Shown here piece after piece: positions 17,214-26,533 of a stretch of 64,000 bases of DNA (positions within the stretch are counted from its first letter, which is position 1; the number at the start of each line of letters is the position of its first letter). The position numbers were made by a program, and so were the translations under genes. The notes under the pieces are model-generated. The model worked only from the letters and a program-made list of their open reading frames with translations, made no database searches and was not told where the DNA came from. Location of the stretch: NCBI RefSeq assembly GCF_965243865.1, contig NZ_OZ251603.1:620001-684000 (forward strand). The letters run 5' to 3'. This DNA is from Hyphomicrobium_A sp965243865. Its GTDB lineage: Bacteria > Pseudomonadota > Alphaproteobacteria > Rhizobiales > Hyphomicrobiaceae.

Positions 17214-17229
17214 GTTATCACACGGCCTC
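17214..17229 (-). repeat. right terminal inverted repeat of the IS
   Basis: GTTATCACACGGCCTC, 48 bases after the transposase stop; complementary to the left end except at two positions. Confidence 0.6.
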
Positions 17230-17244
17230 TCGGCATTGCGGTAG

Positions 17245-17265
17245 CTGCTGGACCGCGTCCAGCAG
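17245..17265. repeat. perfect hairpin next to the IS
   Basis: CTGCTGGAC-CGC-GTCCAGCAG, a 9-bp stem with a three-base loop, 15 bases outside the right IS end. It could be a terminator or a former recombination site. Confidence 0.45.
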
Positions 17266-17667
17266 ACCTAAACGCTCGCGCTTCCCTGCCTCAATACGAC
17301 GTGTCTTCGCCCAATACGGCGGACACTCGAGGCCAACGGTCTGATCGCCATCGGCACGCAGCGGAGCATCTTACCAAATGTATCACTTGGAACCGGGTCC
17401 ACCTGAGCTGAAACTCCAGCAATTGGGCCACTTCGGGCGCTGAAGCTATTCGGTTCGAATCACGCCATCCTCCACCAACACCGTTGCGGCAACTATCAGA
17501 CGGACAAGAGCGCCGATCCGCGTGACCACGGTCGTCCGGGACAAGTGCTTTTTTGTGCATTTGCGCAAGTATTGGGCAATGCGGGCACGCCGGACGCAGC
17601 TTGGATCGCTCCCAAACCACTGAGTTCGCGCAGAACGAGATGAGACGCGGCTGACGATCCGCCGGCA

Positions 17668-17790
17668 TGGTGGAGGGGGCTAGAGTCGAACCTACGCTTC
17701 AGCCCCCTTAGGCCCCGCTAAGCTACTATTAGCTACGCCGCAATCGGCGGAGCCGGAGGGATCGAACCCACGAGGATCTAGGCCGCTAAA
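17668..17790 (-). other. tRNA/tmRNA 3'-end-like sequence
   Basis: Read on the minus strand, 17700-17668 ends in AGGTTCGACTC...CCTCCACCA, a T-loop followed by an acceptor tail with encoded CCA, similar to the end of bacterial tmRNA. A second T-loop (GGGTTCGATCCC) lies near 17760. Neither folds into a full T-stem or a tRNA body. AGGGGGCT and AGCCCCCT around the first form an 8-bp hairpin. Between them are two GTAGCT-type motifs 10 bases apart. The most likely reading is a decayed attachment site or RNA relic; it is not called as a functional RNA. Confidence 0.25.
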
Positions 17791-18124
17791 CTTGCGGTAA
17801 CCTCCGTCAGTGCACTCAATCCTACCGCCGGCTGCCTGTGCAATGGCGTTTCCTACGGGAGCCGACCTACGCGTCTTCGTTGGGCCTCCTCAAGCTTACG
17901 CAATTGATATTCGTATTCAGCTTGCAAGCTGCGCTGGACTTAGCACCCCCCTTTGCTCAGTTTCGATTCCTACCGGCGGAGCCAACGCCATCCTACACGT
18001 TCGATCCGCTCGCTTCAGGTTAGAGTCTCTTTCTGGGCACCACGCCACCTCCTCCAAACCGTTGCTGACACCGTTAGGGGCCTCGAACCTCGAAAGACCG
18101 GATAGTGCAATTCCTGCTTCAGCA

Positions 18125-18463
18125 TCATCGCTTCTCTATCTTTTCCCTGTACTCTGCAATTGCGCTGTCCCACTCCTGTTGAATATGTCTCGGCGCGGCC
18201 GCGTAACTATCCCGCGTTAGCAGCCGGTCCGTCTTTTCAGCGGCGTACAGAACGGCCTCGTCGGCGCCAGCCGCCCTCAATGCAGCGATTGCTTGGTGCA
18301 TCAGCTTTTTCGGATCAAACGGACGAGGGGCATCCCCCGAGGTCTCCGGGTCGAAGAATACTGGCTCACCCGGTAACGGTTTTCTTCCGAAACGTTTCTC
18401 GAACAGATCAAGCTGCTTCCTGATTTCTTCTGCAGCCTTCGGGCTAATCGGCACTCTTCTCAT
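18125..18463 (-). CDS. conserved hypothetical protein
   Basis: 112 residues, starting MRRVPISPKAAEEIRKQL with GRKPLPGEPVFFDPE near residue 28, then a helical region rich in Ala and Arg. I recall similar small soluble proteins as hypotheticals in Rhizobiales mobile regions, but no function is known to me. The frame extends 7 codons upstream; ATG 18463 is preferred because GAGGGGGC lies 5 bases ahead. No signal peptide or membrane segment. Confidence 0.55.
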   Translation of the reverse strand: MRRVPISPKAAEEIRKQLDLFEKRFGRKPLPGEPVFFDPETSGDAPRPFDPKKLMHQAIAALRAAGADEAVLYAAEKTDRLLTRDSYAAAPRHIQQEWDSAIAEYREKIEKR

Positions 18464-18584
18464 TCGTGCCCCCTCGCACACCACTGCGTGGCACGCCGAG
18501 CCGCCGCCTGGGCCGTCAATGCGGCTACGCCGAGCATTTTTGTGGGCGCGAAACAGTTTCTCATTGAACGTCTGCCCTGTGGCA

Positions 18585-18875
18585 CTATGCTGCCCTCAGC
18601 GTCCAGGACAGGCCCTGATACCTGGAAAGGTCATCATTGGGCGGCGACAGCACCGCGGGCTTAGGACGGCTGATGACACTTCGGCGATTCTTGCTTAGCC
18701 AAAGCGCCACGTCTGCGTTCGGGGAAACCAACTTGGCGTTTAGAGCGCTGCCTATTCGCGTGTAAGACGGGCCCTTACCATGCCCACGCCAGCGCTCCGG
18801 CGTTCGTGGCGATGCGTGCAGAATCGAACCCAACTGCTTCGTAGCGAAAAACTCCAATTTCGACGCGCTTTTCAT
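18585..18875 (-). CDS. small HTH protein, possible excisionase or regulator
   Basis: 96 residues. LGSILHASPRTPERWRGHGKGPSYTRIG resembles an AlpA-like helix-turn-helix in which the recognition helix is followed by a PxYxRIG wing. The C-terminal 40 residues are Pro-rich and unstructured. The ATG at 18875 follows AAAGGAAG. It is transcribed away from the integrase genes across the iteron region, as expected for a divergently expressed regulator or excisionase of an integrative element. Confidence 0.5.
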   Translation of the reverse strand: MKSASKLEFFATKQLGSILHASPRTPERWRGHGKGPSYTRIGSALNAKLVSPNADVALWLSKNRRSVISRPKPAVLSPPNDDLSRYQGLSWTLRAA

Positions 18876-18957
18876 TTTGCTTCCTTTCACTGTTTAACTT
18901 CACGCCCTTTGCATGACGCATTTTGCATTGCGTGCCTAGGACTAGTTTTCGGCGCGC

Positions 18958-18985
18958 GTAGCTAGGAGTAGCTAGGAGTAGCTAG
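18958..18985 (+). repeat. iteron block 1 (10-bp direct repeats)
   Basis: Two exact copies of GTAGCTAGGA in tandem (18958-18967, 18968-18977) followed by a partial third, GTAGCTAG (18978-18985). The ten-base period places all copies on one face of the helix, as for cooperative protein binding. Confidence 0.7.
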
Positions 18986-19078
18986 TCGTATATCACTATT
19001 TATTTCACACTTATTTCGCACGTTACTGGGTTTCGAAAAACTGGTTTTGCCGCTTTTCGCGACAAACATCGCCATGTC

Positions 19079-19098
19079 GTAGCTAGGCGTAGCTAGGA
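19079..19098 (+). repeat. iteron block 2 (10-bp direct repeats)
   Basis: GTAGCTAGGC followed directly by GTAGCTAGGA, same orientation as block 1 and 93 bases after it, both in the AT-rich gap before the integrase genes. Likely integrase arm-type or excisionase sites, or operators. Confidence 0.65.
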
Positions 19099-19235
19099 AA
19101 CAAGCATTTTCACACGCCGGTTTTGTAGATCAACCTCACGCTAGATAGTCGCGTGAGGAGCAGTGCATTGAGAGAGGAAAAGGGCTGGCTTTCGCGGGCG
19201 AACTTTGGATCGCTCGAGAGAAGGGGAGGGGCGCA

Positions 19236-19505
19236 GTGACGCGTCGCCGACAGCCTGCATCCGTCCAGCACATCGAACTTGCGACGCGGCACTGGCCACG
19301 GCTTATGCGGGCGCAGACCGCCGCTGAATATACCGATGAGAAGTCGGTCAAATCCTTTTTGCGGCGCACCGGTTCGATCTATCCCCCGGCACTCAACATT
19401 CCTGGAAGAGGTCGCGTATGGACAAAGGAAAGCCTCGACGAAGCAATCGACCGGCTGACGAGAGCGCGCTCGGTCACTGCGGCAAGCCTCGCAGACGACT
19501 TGTGA
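19236..19505 (+). CDS. small DNA-binding protein ahead of the integrase
   Basis: 89 residues with a basic N-terminus and a winged-helix-like layout: YTDEKSVKSFLRRTGSIYPPALNIPGRGRVWTKESLDEAIDRL, where the end matches the wing and last helix of excisionase/MerR-like proteins. The start is GTG at 19236, just after AAGGGGAGGG. Its stop overlaps the GTG start of the integrase (GTGA), so both are made together. This arrangement, a small excisionase-like gene coupled to a tyrosine integrase, suggests a recombination directionality factor. Confidence 0.6.
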   Translation: MTRRRQPASVQHIELATRHWPRLMRAQTAAEYTDEKSVKSFLRRTGSIYPPALNIPGRGRVWTKESLDEAIDRLTRARSVTAASLADDL

Positions 19506-20755
19506 AGGGCTGGCCGCGCTACATGATCGAGCGGCGCCTCGCCAGCGGCGAAATTGCCTATTATTGGCGGCCGCGCCGCAGAGACATCAGAGCTGGCTTT
19601 AATTTACAGGCCGAGCCGCTTGGCAGTGATATCGGCTCGGCCATCGCGCGCGCGAACGAACTCAATCGCCATCTTGATAGCTGGCGTTCCAGCATCGGTG
19701 GCGTACGGTCGCTCGATCTCCAGCGAGGCTTTGGAACTCTCGAATGGCTCTTCGAACGCTACAGACGGCCTGACTCTCTCGCGTGGCAGAAGGTCTCCGA
19801 GCGGTCACGCCCGGACTACATCCGCGCCTTCAAGCTGATTTGCGCCTTGCCGCGGAAATCGGGCGGTGACGTCGGCACTGCACCCGTCAAAGCCATCGAC
19901 GCGCGGGCTGCCGACAAAATATACCAACGGCTGAAGGAAGGACCACGCGGGCCGCGCTTGCGTCAGGCCGCTCTGTGCATTGCTCTCGCGGCGCGAGCCT
20001 GGGATGTCGTGGCGCGTCTCTACCCCAAGGACGTTCCCGCGCTCAATCCGTTTCGTGGCGTCGAGCTCACGCACGGCAGGGGTAAGCGCCCTGCTGCAAC
20101 ACGTGAGGATGCCTATGCGCTGCACAACGCACTCATTGCAGCTGGAGAGCCTCACCTCGCGGTCGCTCCCCTCGTGTGCTTTGAATGGTTGCAGAGACCA
20201 GAGAACGTCATCGCGGGGCACCTCACCTGGCTGGATTACAAGCCCGCGAGCAAACCGAATTCCGTGCGCATCGAGCATCACAAAACCGGTGCCCTGGTCT
20301 GGATGCCGCTGTCGGACAGCGACGGACCATTCTTCCCCGAGCTGTCAGAGCACCTCGATCGACTACAGCGGCTCGGTACCCCCATCGTGCTCATGGCGCC
20401 TGCGCGAAAGCGGAAAGGCCGCGTCCTCGACCCTCGCCCATTCCTGATGCGGGAGGCGCGAAAACGCGTGCGCCAGGCCGCCGACGTGGCGGGGTTGCCC
20501 CCGTGGCTGACGCTCGATGCGTGCAGGCACGGTGGCATGACCGAGCTTGCCGACTCCGACCTCACCGAAGAGCAGGAGATGTCGCTATCCGGCCATTCAA
20601 CGCCCGATGCCAAGCGGCGCTACGTGAAGCGCACGGATGCCCAGCGCCTCACGGCAGCACGCAAGCGGCGCGCTTGGGTCCAAGAACAAAAAACGCACGA
20701 GAGTAGCAATGACGGCTCATCAAAGAGTCGCAACGGAACATCTGTTCCAGACTAA
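19502..20755 (+). CDS. tyrosine recombinase / phage-type integrase
   Basis: A 417-residue integrase. An N-terminal arm-binding and core-binding half is followed by the catalytic domain: the first Arg in WLQRPENVIAG, then a Lys region, DACRHGGMTEL (box II Arg), SLSGHSTPDAKRRYVKR with the His and the Tyr nucleophile. The usual H-x-x-R appears as A-C-R-H, a variant. The frame is open upstream, but GTG 19502 overlaps the preceding stop, and upstream codons duplicate that gene in another frame. It ends 14 bases from the 3' end of tRNA-Lys, which is the normal site for such an integrase. Confidence 0.85.
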   Translation: MKGWPRYMIERRLASGEIAYYWRPRRRDIRAGFNLQAEPLGSDIGSAIARANELNRHLDSWRSSIGGVRSLDLQRGFGTLEWLFERYRRPDSLAWQKVSERSRPDYIRAFKLICALPRKSGGDVGTAPVKAIDARAADKIYQRLKEGPRGPRLRQAALCIALAARAWDVVARLYPKDVPALNPFRGVELTHGRGKRPAATREDAYALHNALIAAGEPHLAVAPLVCFEWLQRPENVIAGHLTWLDYKPASKPNSVRIEHHKTGALVWMPLSDSDGPFFPELSEHLDRLQRLGTPIVLMAPARKRKGRVLDPRPFLMREARKRVRQAADVAGLPPWLTLDACRHGGMTELADSDLTEEQEMSLSGHSTPDAKRRYVKRTDAQRLTAARKRRAWVQEQKTHESSNDGSSKSRNGTSVPD

Positions 20756-20769
20756 CCCATTGAAAGGAA

Positions 20770-20845
<76 letters not shown>

Positions 20846-21163
20846 ATGCCGCCGAGCGGCGCGTCCCGGCCACTGGGTGCGGCGTTCGCCGCGGGGCCAA
20901 GACGTCAAAAGGGCCCGCCACGCGAGCCCTCGTTGACGCTGCGTTTAGCACCCTCGCGCCCGCCTGTCCAGCCGCAGCGGCAAAGGAAAATTCGCCAGTC
21001 CGCCAAACCGCTTGGATCGCAGGAAAACCGCGAAAAAGGTCCCTGCCCCTGCAGATTGCGCCCGCCGGGCCTCGCCGCTACTGCGCGGGGGCAGAATCAC
21101 GGCTAGGCTGATCTCTCACCGGCATCCCGACAGGGGGCCTGCAGCCCGGCGCCCGGTGAACCG
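20846..21163. other. intergenic region right of tRNA-Lys
   Basis: About 320 GC-rich bases holding the tRNA promoter region (read leftwards) and the upstream region of the PilZ gene. No other gene is supported. Confidence 0.45.
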
Positions 21164-21484
21164 ATGGACCCGGTACCCATGGAAGAGAAACGAAAGGTTC
21201 CGCGCCGGCGCGTCCTCAAGGAGGGCAAGATCATATTCGCCGACGGTCTGCGACTGCTCGATTGCACAATTCGCGACATGTCCGCGAACGGCGCCAAGCT
21301 CCTCATCGCCAACACCGTTGGCCTGCCGGACACGTTCTATCTCTACGAGAAGTCGTCGGGCATGATCTACCCCGCCGCCATCGCCTGGCGTCAGCCAAAC
21401 TCGATTGGCGTCGAGTTCAAAGGCCCGGCCAGCAGCATTCACGACGCCGCCAACAAGCGCTTCGCACGCTTGAAGTTCGCCTGA
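21164..21484 (+). CDS. PilZ domain protein
   Basis: 106 residues forming a single PilZ domain, the cyclic-di-GMP receptor fold. The N-terminal KRKVPRRRVLKEGKI matches the RxxxR part, and DMSANGAKLLI matches the DxSxxG part of the binding site; WRQPNSIGVEF forms the last strand. It could link c-di-GMP to motility, cell surface or division. The start may be ATG 21164 (GGTGA 5 bases ahead) or ATG 21179. It is convergent with the MreB-like gene, with 3 bases between their stops. Confidence 0.8.
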   Translation: MDPVPMEEKRKVPRRRVLKEGKIIFADGLRLLDCTIRDMSANGAKLLIANTVGLPDTFYLYEKSSGMIYPAAIAWRQPNSIGVEFKGPASSIHDAANKRFARLKFA

Positions 21485-21487
21485 CCT

Positions 21488-22525
21488 CTACGGTGTCATC
21501 AGCAGATGCTCGTGCGCACGCAGTGACGCGATGATCTCCGCGGACCCTTTGACGACGCAATGCATCGGATTGTTCTGCACGCGGAACTTGACGCCAATAC
21601 GCCGCGTCAGCGCCGTGTCCAGCTTGTCGAGCAGCGCCCCGCCTCCGGTGAGGTGCACGCCACGTCGCGCGATATCGCTCAAGGTGTCGGGCGGTAGATC
21701 CTCCAGCGCCCGCTGCACGAACTCCGCGAGCGCCTCCACGGGCTCCGCCAGCGCCTCGGCAACATCGCTCGAGCGCAGCACGATGGACTTTGCGCTGCCC
21801 TGGCGCAGATCCCGCCCGCGGATGTGCACTTCCGCGGATCGCCCATTGGCTGCGGCGAGCGCCGTGCCCACCTCCACCTTGATGCGCTCTGCATTTGCTT
21901 CACCCACCAGCAACTGATGCTGGCGCCGGATGTAGCGCACGATGGCTTCGTCCATCGCGTTGCCCGCCACCCGCAGCGTGCGCGCCGAGACGATCTTGCC
22001 ACCCGACAGGACAGCGATATCGGACGTGCCGCCACCGATATCGACCACCATCGCTCCGCCAGGCTCGCCCACGGGAAGCCCCGCGCCTAACGACGCAGCA
22101 ACCGGCTCTGCCACCAGGTAGACTCTGCGTGCGCCTAACGACACCGCCGTATCGTAGACCGCCCGCCGCTCCACCGGCGTCGCCTGCGCCGGCACGCAAA
22201 TGAGGATGCGCGGCCGTCGGAAGCCTAGCATCGTCTTCGTGCGCTTGATGAACTGGCGCAGCATTTCCTCGGTGGCGACGAAATCGGCGATGACGCCATC
22301 ACGCAGCGGCCGCACCAGCTCCACGTTCTCCGGCGTGCGCCCGATCATTGCCTTTGCCTTGCGGCCAACGGCCAGCATCTCGCGCGTGCCGCGGTGCGAG
22401 CGCACCGCAACAGCGGAAGGCTCATCGATGATGATGCCGCGCCCGGCCACGTGCACCAGCGTATTCGCCGTGCCGAGGTCGATCGCTATGTCATCCCTGA
22501 ATGCACCCGCCACGCCACGCAGCAT
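21488..22525 (-). CDS. mreB: MreB/Mbl-like actin-family protein
   Basis: 345 residues, the usual MreB length. Actin-fold nucleotide motifs are present: DIAIDLGTANTLV (phosphate 1), VVDIGGGTSDIAVLSGG (phosphate 2) and HLTGGGALLDKLD (adenosine). It would polymerise on the inner membrane to guide wall synthesis or place other complexes. The frame is open 32 codons upstream, but ATG 22525 fits the family start (MLRGVAGAFRDDIAIDLGT). mreC, mreD and pbp2, which normally follow mreB, are absent here. Substitutions in otherwise conserved blocks suggest an accessory paralogue rather than the main mreB. Confidence 0.8.
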   Translation of the reverse strand: MLRGVAGAFRDDIAIDLGTANTLVHVAGRGIIIDEPSAVAVRSHRGTREMLAVGRKAKAMIGRTPENVELVRPLRDGVIADFVATEEMLRQFIKRTKTMLGFRRPRILICVPAQATPVERRAVYDTAVSLGARRVYLVAEPVAASLGAGLPVGEPGGAMVVDIGGGTSDIAVLSGGKIVSARTLRVAGNAMDEAIVRYIRRQHQLLVGEANAERIKVEVGTALAAANGRSAEVHIRGRDLRQGSAKSIVLRSSDVAEALAEPVEALAEFVQRALEDLPPDTLSDIARRGVHLTGGGALLDKLDTALTRRIGVKFRVQNNPMHCVVKGSAEIIASLRAHEHLLMTP

Positions 22526-22678
22526 AGCCAGCCCCAGCCCTGGCTCTCCCGAGCCCGCCACAAAAACAGTCTTCGTAAGGACCTTAGGCGCAATCCGCTT
22601 GCCGCGCCAACGCGACCGCAAGAAAAGGGCGCCGCCGCAAATCGAGTTGCAGCGACGCCCAAAGCAAATCGGTAGCCC

Positions 22679-24250
<1,572 letters not shown>

Positions 24251-24278
24251 CTGAATTTCTTCTTTCGCTTCCGGCCGG

Positions 24279-24372
24279 GCTCAAGGCTCGGCGAATGTTC
24301 AACCAGCTGGCTCGACTTGTCATCCCCCTGAGCACCGTCCCGGGATCACCGGAACCTTGATCGGCTCAGGGG
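24279..24372 (-). promoter_or_regulatory. leu attenuator: mutually exclusive hairpins
   Basis: On the minus strand, segment 1 CCCCTGAGC (24372-24364, containing the leader stop codon) can pair perfectly with segment 2 GCTCAGGGG (24333-24325). Segment 2 can instead pair with segment 3 CCTTGAGC (24286-24279) through 8 bp with one G-T. Ribosome stalling on leucine codons would free or block segment 1 and choose between the two. No strong T-run follows segment 3, so the effector step (terminator or otherwise) is unclear. Confidence 0.55.
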
Positions 24373-24479
24373 CTGCTAAGGAGCAGGTTCAGAAGCTGCG
24401 GAAGTCGCGCCGAGGCGCCGCCGCGGAGCGAATCCGCGCGGAGAAAGCCTTTGCCATCAATGCGTGTCATCTGGCGCAT
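24366..24479 (-). CDS. leucine-rich leader peptide of leuA
   Basis: A 37-residue reading frame beginning ATG at 24479 and ending in TGA within the first hairpin arm. Its end reads RLPQLLNLLLSSP, with six leucines in nine residues (codons CTT, CTT, CTG, CTG, CTC, CTT). This is the hallmark of an amino-acid attenuator leader; leu leader peptides are known from proteobacteria. An AGAGA stretch lies a few bases upstream; a second in-frame ATG three codons later is an alternative start. The peptide itself needs no function beyond ribosome positioning. Confidence 0.7.
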   Translation of the reverse strand: MRQMTRIDGKGFLRADSLRGGASARLPQLLNLLLSSP

Positions 24480-24567
24480 GGGTCATCTCTTAATACAACG
24501 CGGCGCAATTGGCTAGTCCGGCCCGATTTGCACCCGGCGGCACCGCGGCACACGCCCCCGCGGCCCG

Positions 24568-25356
24568 TTAAGCCCTTAAGCCGATCACCACCCGCCCCCG
24601 GAAACCGTCAGCCATGCTGCCCTCGAGCACAGGCGTCTGCGCCGCGAGCTGCCGCCGGGTGTTATTGGCGAATATTCCGTCCTCTGCCAGCGGCGAAGCC
24701 GCGTAGTTGGCAATGCTAGTCTGATAGACCCCGCCCGCGTCGTAGACCGCCCCGCAGAGCGCCTCGGGCATCGCCAGCTGCGAGGTCAGTATGCGGTTCT
24801 TGTAGTCCGTTGCCTTCTCGAGGCTGGGATAGACCTCGAAGTGCATATGCGGAAATCGGCCGCGATAGCACCCCGGGAAAATCGTCGTGAACGAGACTTT
24901 CCCGCTCCCGTCAGCGACCCCGACCGCGCGCAGGAAGCTCGCCTCCGGCAGATCGTAGATCGAGTAGCGGCCCTCGGCATCGCAATGCCAAAGGTAAATC
25001 GCATAGCCCCCCAACGGCGCGCACGCATCCTTGACGTTGACGAGTTCTACCGTCAGCTCGAGCGGCACACCGGCCGCTGCGGGCTGCCCCGCTTCAAGGC
25101 TGGGGCGCATGTCGGCACGTACGATCCCGCTCTTGTCGAGCACGTTCGCCAGCGTCCCATGCGCACGATTGGAGCCGTCCGCCGGATAGGGCCCGGCCGT
25201 CTCGCGCGGATGTGCAACGCACTGACTACCGTCCGCGCCACTCCCGATCACATCGGCTTCCGCCCGGTCGAAAAATGGCTCGTCTCCGCACGCGCTGAGG
25301 AGCGCCGCGGCGCCGATAGCACCGAGCCCGGCCAGCACGCGTCGACGCCCGATCAT
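24568..25356 (-). CDS. exported intradiol ring-cleavage dioxygenase-like protein
   Basis: 262 residues of the intradiol (protocatechuate/catechol) dioxygenase family, which open catechol rings with Fe(III). The four ligands are visible: Tyr in WHCDAEGRYS, Tyr in FPGCYRGR, and both His of FPHMHFEVYP. The N-terminus MIGRRRVLAGLGAIGAAALLSACGD has a twin-arginine motif and a lipobox (LSAC), so it is probably Tat-exported and lipid-anchored, unlike the cytoplasmic aromatic-degradation enzymes. No other aromatic pathway genes are nearby, so the true substrate is unknown. The longer open frame upstream is rejected because the signal sequence starts at 25356. Confidence 0.8.
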   Translation of the reverse strand: MIGRRRVLAGLGAIGAAALLSACGDEPFFDRAEADVIGSGADGSQCVAHPRETAGPYPADGSNRAHGTLANVLDKSGIVRADMRPSLEAGQPAAAGVPLELTVELVNVKDACAPLGGYAIYLWHCDAEGRYSIYDLPEASFLRAVGVADGSGKVSFTTIFPGCYRGRFPHMHFEVYPSLEKATDYKNRILTSQLAMPEALCGAVYDAGGVYQTSIANYAASPLAEDGIFANNTRRQLAAQTPVLEGSMADGFRGRVVIGLRA

Positions 25357-25517
25357 CGCCAGATCGTGTACCAGTCCAAGATCGTGCGCGTGGCCCGCAG
25401 CCAATGAATGCTTTGATTTCTGCAGCAAAATGTTCGCCCCAAGCATGTGTTGGAGCGATAACGGAGCATCCAGCCCATTTCCGGCGCAACATTGATCAAG
25501 GTCAGGACCTGCAGCGC

Positions 25518-26429
25518 CTAGACGGTGATCGCCCCGTCGATGACCCGCACCGCGCTGCCGCCGATCCGCACCGTCACCAGCCGGCCACTCGCCACCACCA
25601 GCGTCAACGCAATCGAGCTGGGCCGTCCCATCTCGTAGCCCTGCTCGATGATCCTGCGATGCACCCCGTCCGGCAGCGCATCGAAGTCGTGCACGATGCC
25701 GGCAAAGCACACCGCGGCCGAACCCGTCGCCGCATCCTCCGGCACGCCGATCTGCGGCGCAAACATGCGCGCGTGGAACGCCGAGCCATTGTGCACGCAC
25801 TCGCGCGTATAGAGGTAGACGCCGCCAAACGTGCCGCCGGGGAACACGCTGTTCCAATGGCTCTGCTCCACGTGCGCCTTGGCCATCGCTTCAAGGCCCG
25901 ACACCGGCACGAATGCGAACGTATTCCCTGCCGACAGGCACTGCGGCGTGTGGTTCTCAAAGCCGATTTCACGCGGCAGCAGCCCCAGCGCATCGGCGAT
26001 ACGGTCGCGCGAGGGAGGCAGCGCTGTCTTCTCCGGCAGCTTCGGCGCATCGAACTCCGCCAGTGCCGCCTGACCATCGCGTAGCCGCACGCCCACGCGC
26101 ACCGTGCCGATCGCCTGCTCCAGCACGATGATGGCATCGCGCTCGCCATTCACCATCTGCGTGCGCAGCTGCGCCAGCAGGATGGCCGTGCCGATCGTTG
26201 GATGCCCTGCGAACGGAAGCTCACTGCCCGGGGTGAATATCCTGATCCGCGCCGAATGCGCCGGATTCTGCGACTTCATGACGAAGACCGTTTCCGAGAC
26301 GTTCAGCTCGCCGGCAATCGCCTGCATCTGCTCGACGCTCAGCGCGTCGGCGTCGGTGATGACGGCAAGAGGGTTGCCGCTGAACCGGCGATCGGTAAAG
26401 ACGTCGAGCGTATAAAGCGGCAGCGCCAT
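25518..26429 (-). CDS. PhzF family isomerase/epimerase
   Basis: 303 residues of the PhzF/diaminopimelate-epimerase fold. The N-terminus is LYTLDVFTDRRFSGNPLAV. The catalytic Glu lies in ELNVSETVFV (near residue 47), and the substrate loops FAGHPTIGTA and PEDAATGSAA are both present. Members isomerise small acids, but only PhzF itself is well defined; no phenazine genes are near, so the substrate is unknown. ATG 26429 begins the family-typical N-terminus; codons further upstream are not conserved-looking. Confidence 0.85.
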   Translation of the reverse strand: MALPLYTLDVFTDRRFSGNPLAVITDADALSVEQMQAIAGELNVSETVFVMKSQNPAHSARIRIFTPGSELPFAGHPTIGTAILLAQLRTQMVNGERDAIIVLEQAIGTVRVGVRLRDGQAALAEFDAPKLPEKTALPPSRDRIADALGLLPREIGFENHTPQCLSAGNTFAFVPVSGLEAMAKAHVEQSHWNSVFPGGTFGGVYLYTRECVHNGSAFHARMFAPQIGVPEDAATGSAAVCFAGIVHDFDALPDGVHRRIIEQGYEMGRPSSIALTLVVASGRLVTVRIGGSAVRVIDGAITV

Positions 26430-26533
26430 GCGGGATATCCGGTTACAAAAGCCGGCGCACTCTGCCCAATTCCCGTGGCGGGTCAAGCGCGCCGATGCCT
26501 CGGCGCCGCCTCGCACTCAGCAAACAAGCGCAG

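Larger units (their letters stand above)
15651..17229 (+). mobile_element. IS1182-type insertion sequence
   Basis: A self-contained element of about 1.58 kb: one transposase gene bounded by 16-bp imperfect terminal inverted repeats (15651-15666 and 17214-17229, 14 of 16 matching). No clear target-site duplication was seen at these ends, so the true ends may differ by a few bases. The transposase frame is intact, so the copy could be active. Confidence 0.7.
17230..18124. other. non-coding or decayed stretch right of the IS
   Basis: About 900 bases without a convincing gene. It holds a 9-bp perfect hairpin just outside the IS (17245-17265), a tRNA/tmRNA-tail-like segment with TAGCTA-rich sequence (17668-17790), and a short minus-strand fragment (LQAEYEYQLRKLEEAQRRR) cut off by stops. 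It looks like eroded mobile DNA. Confidence 0.45.

Noticed and set aside
17668..17760. Functional tRNA genes on the minus strand
   Set aside because: T-loop-like motifs are present, but T-stems do not pair properly and no D-arm or anticodon arm can be built; kept only as a relic.
18958..19098. CRISPR array
   Set aside because: The repeats are 10 bases long, mostly adjacent without spacers, and no cas genes are present.
21000..21110. Short plus-strand frames right of tRNA-Lys
   Set aside because: Overlapping frames on a GC-rich leader with no start signal; nothing distinguishes them from noise.
25357..25857. Long N-terminal extension of the intradiol dioxygenase frame
   Set aside because: The open frame runs 167 codons upstream, but the Tat/lipobox signal sequence starts at 25356 and the upstream translation has no family likeness and partly overlaps the antisense of PhzF.
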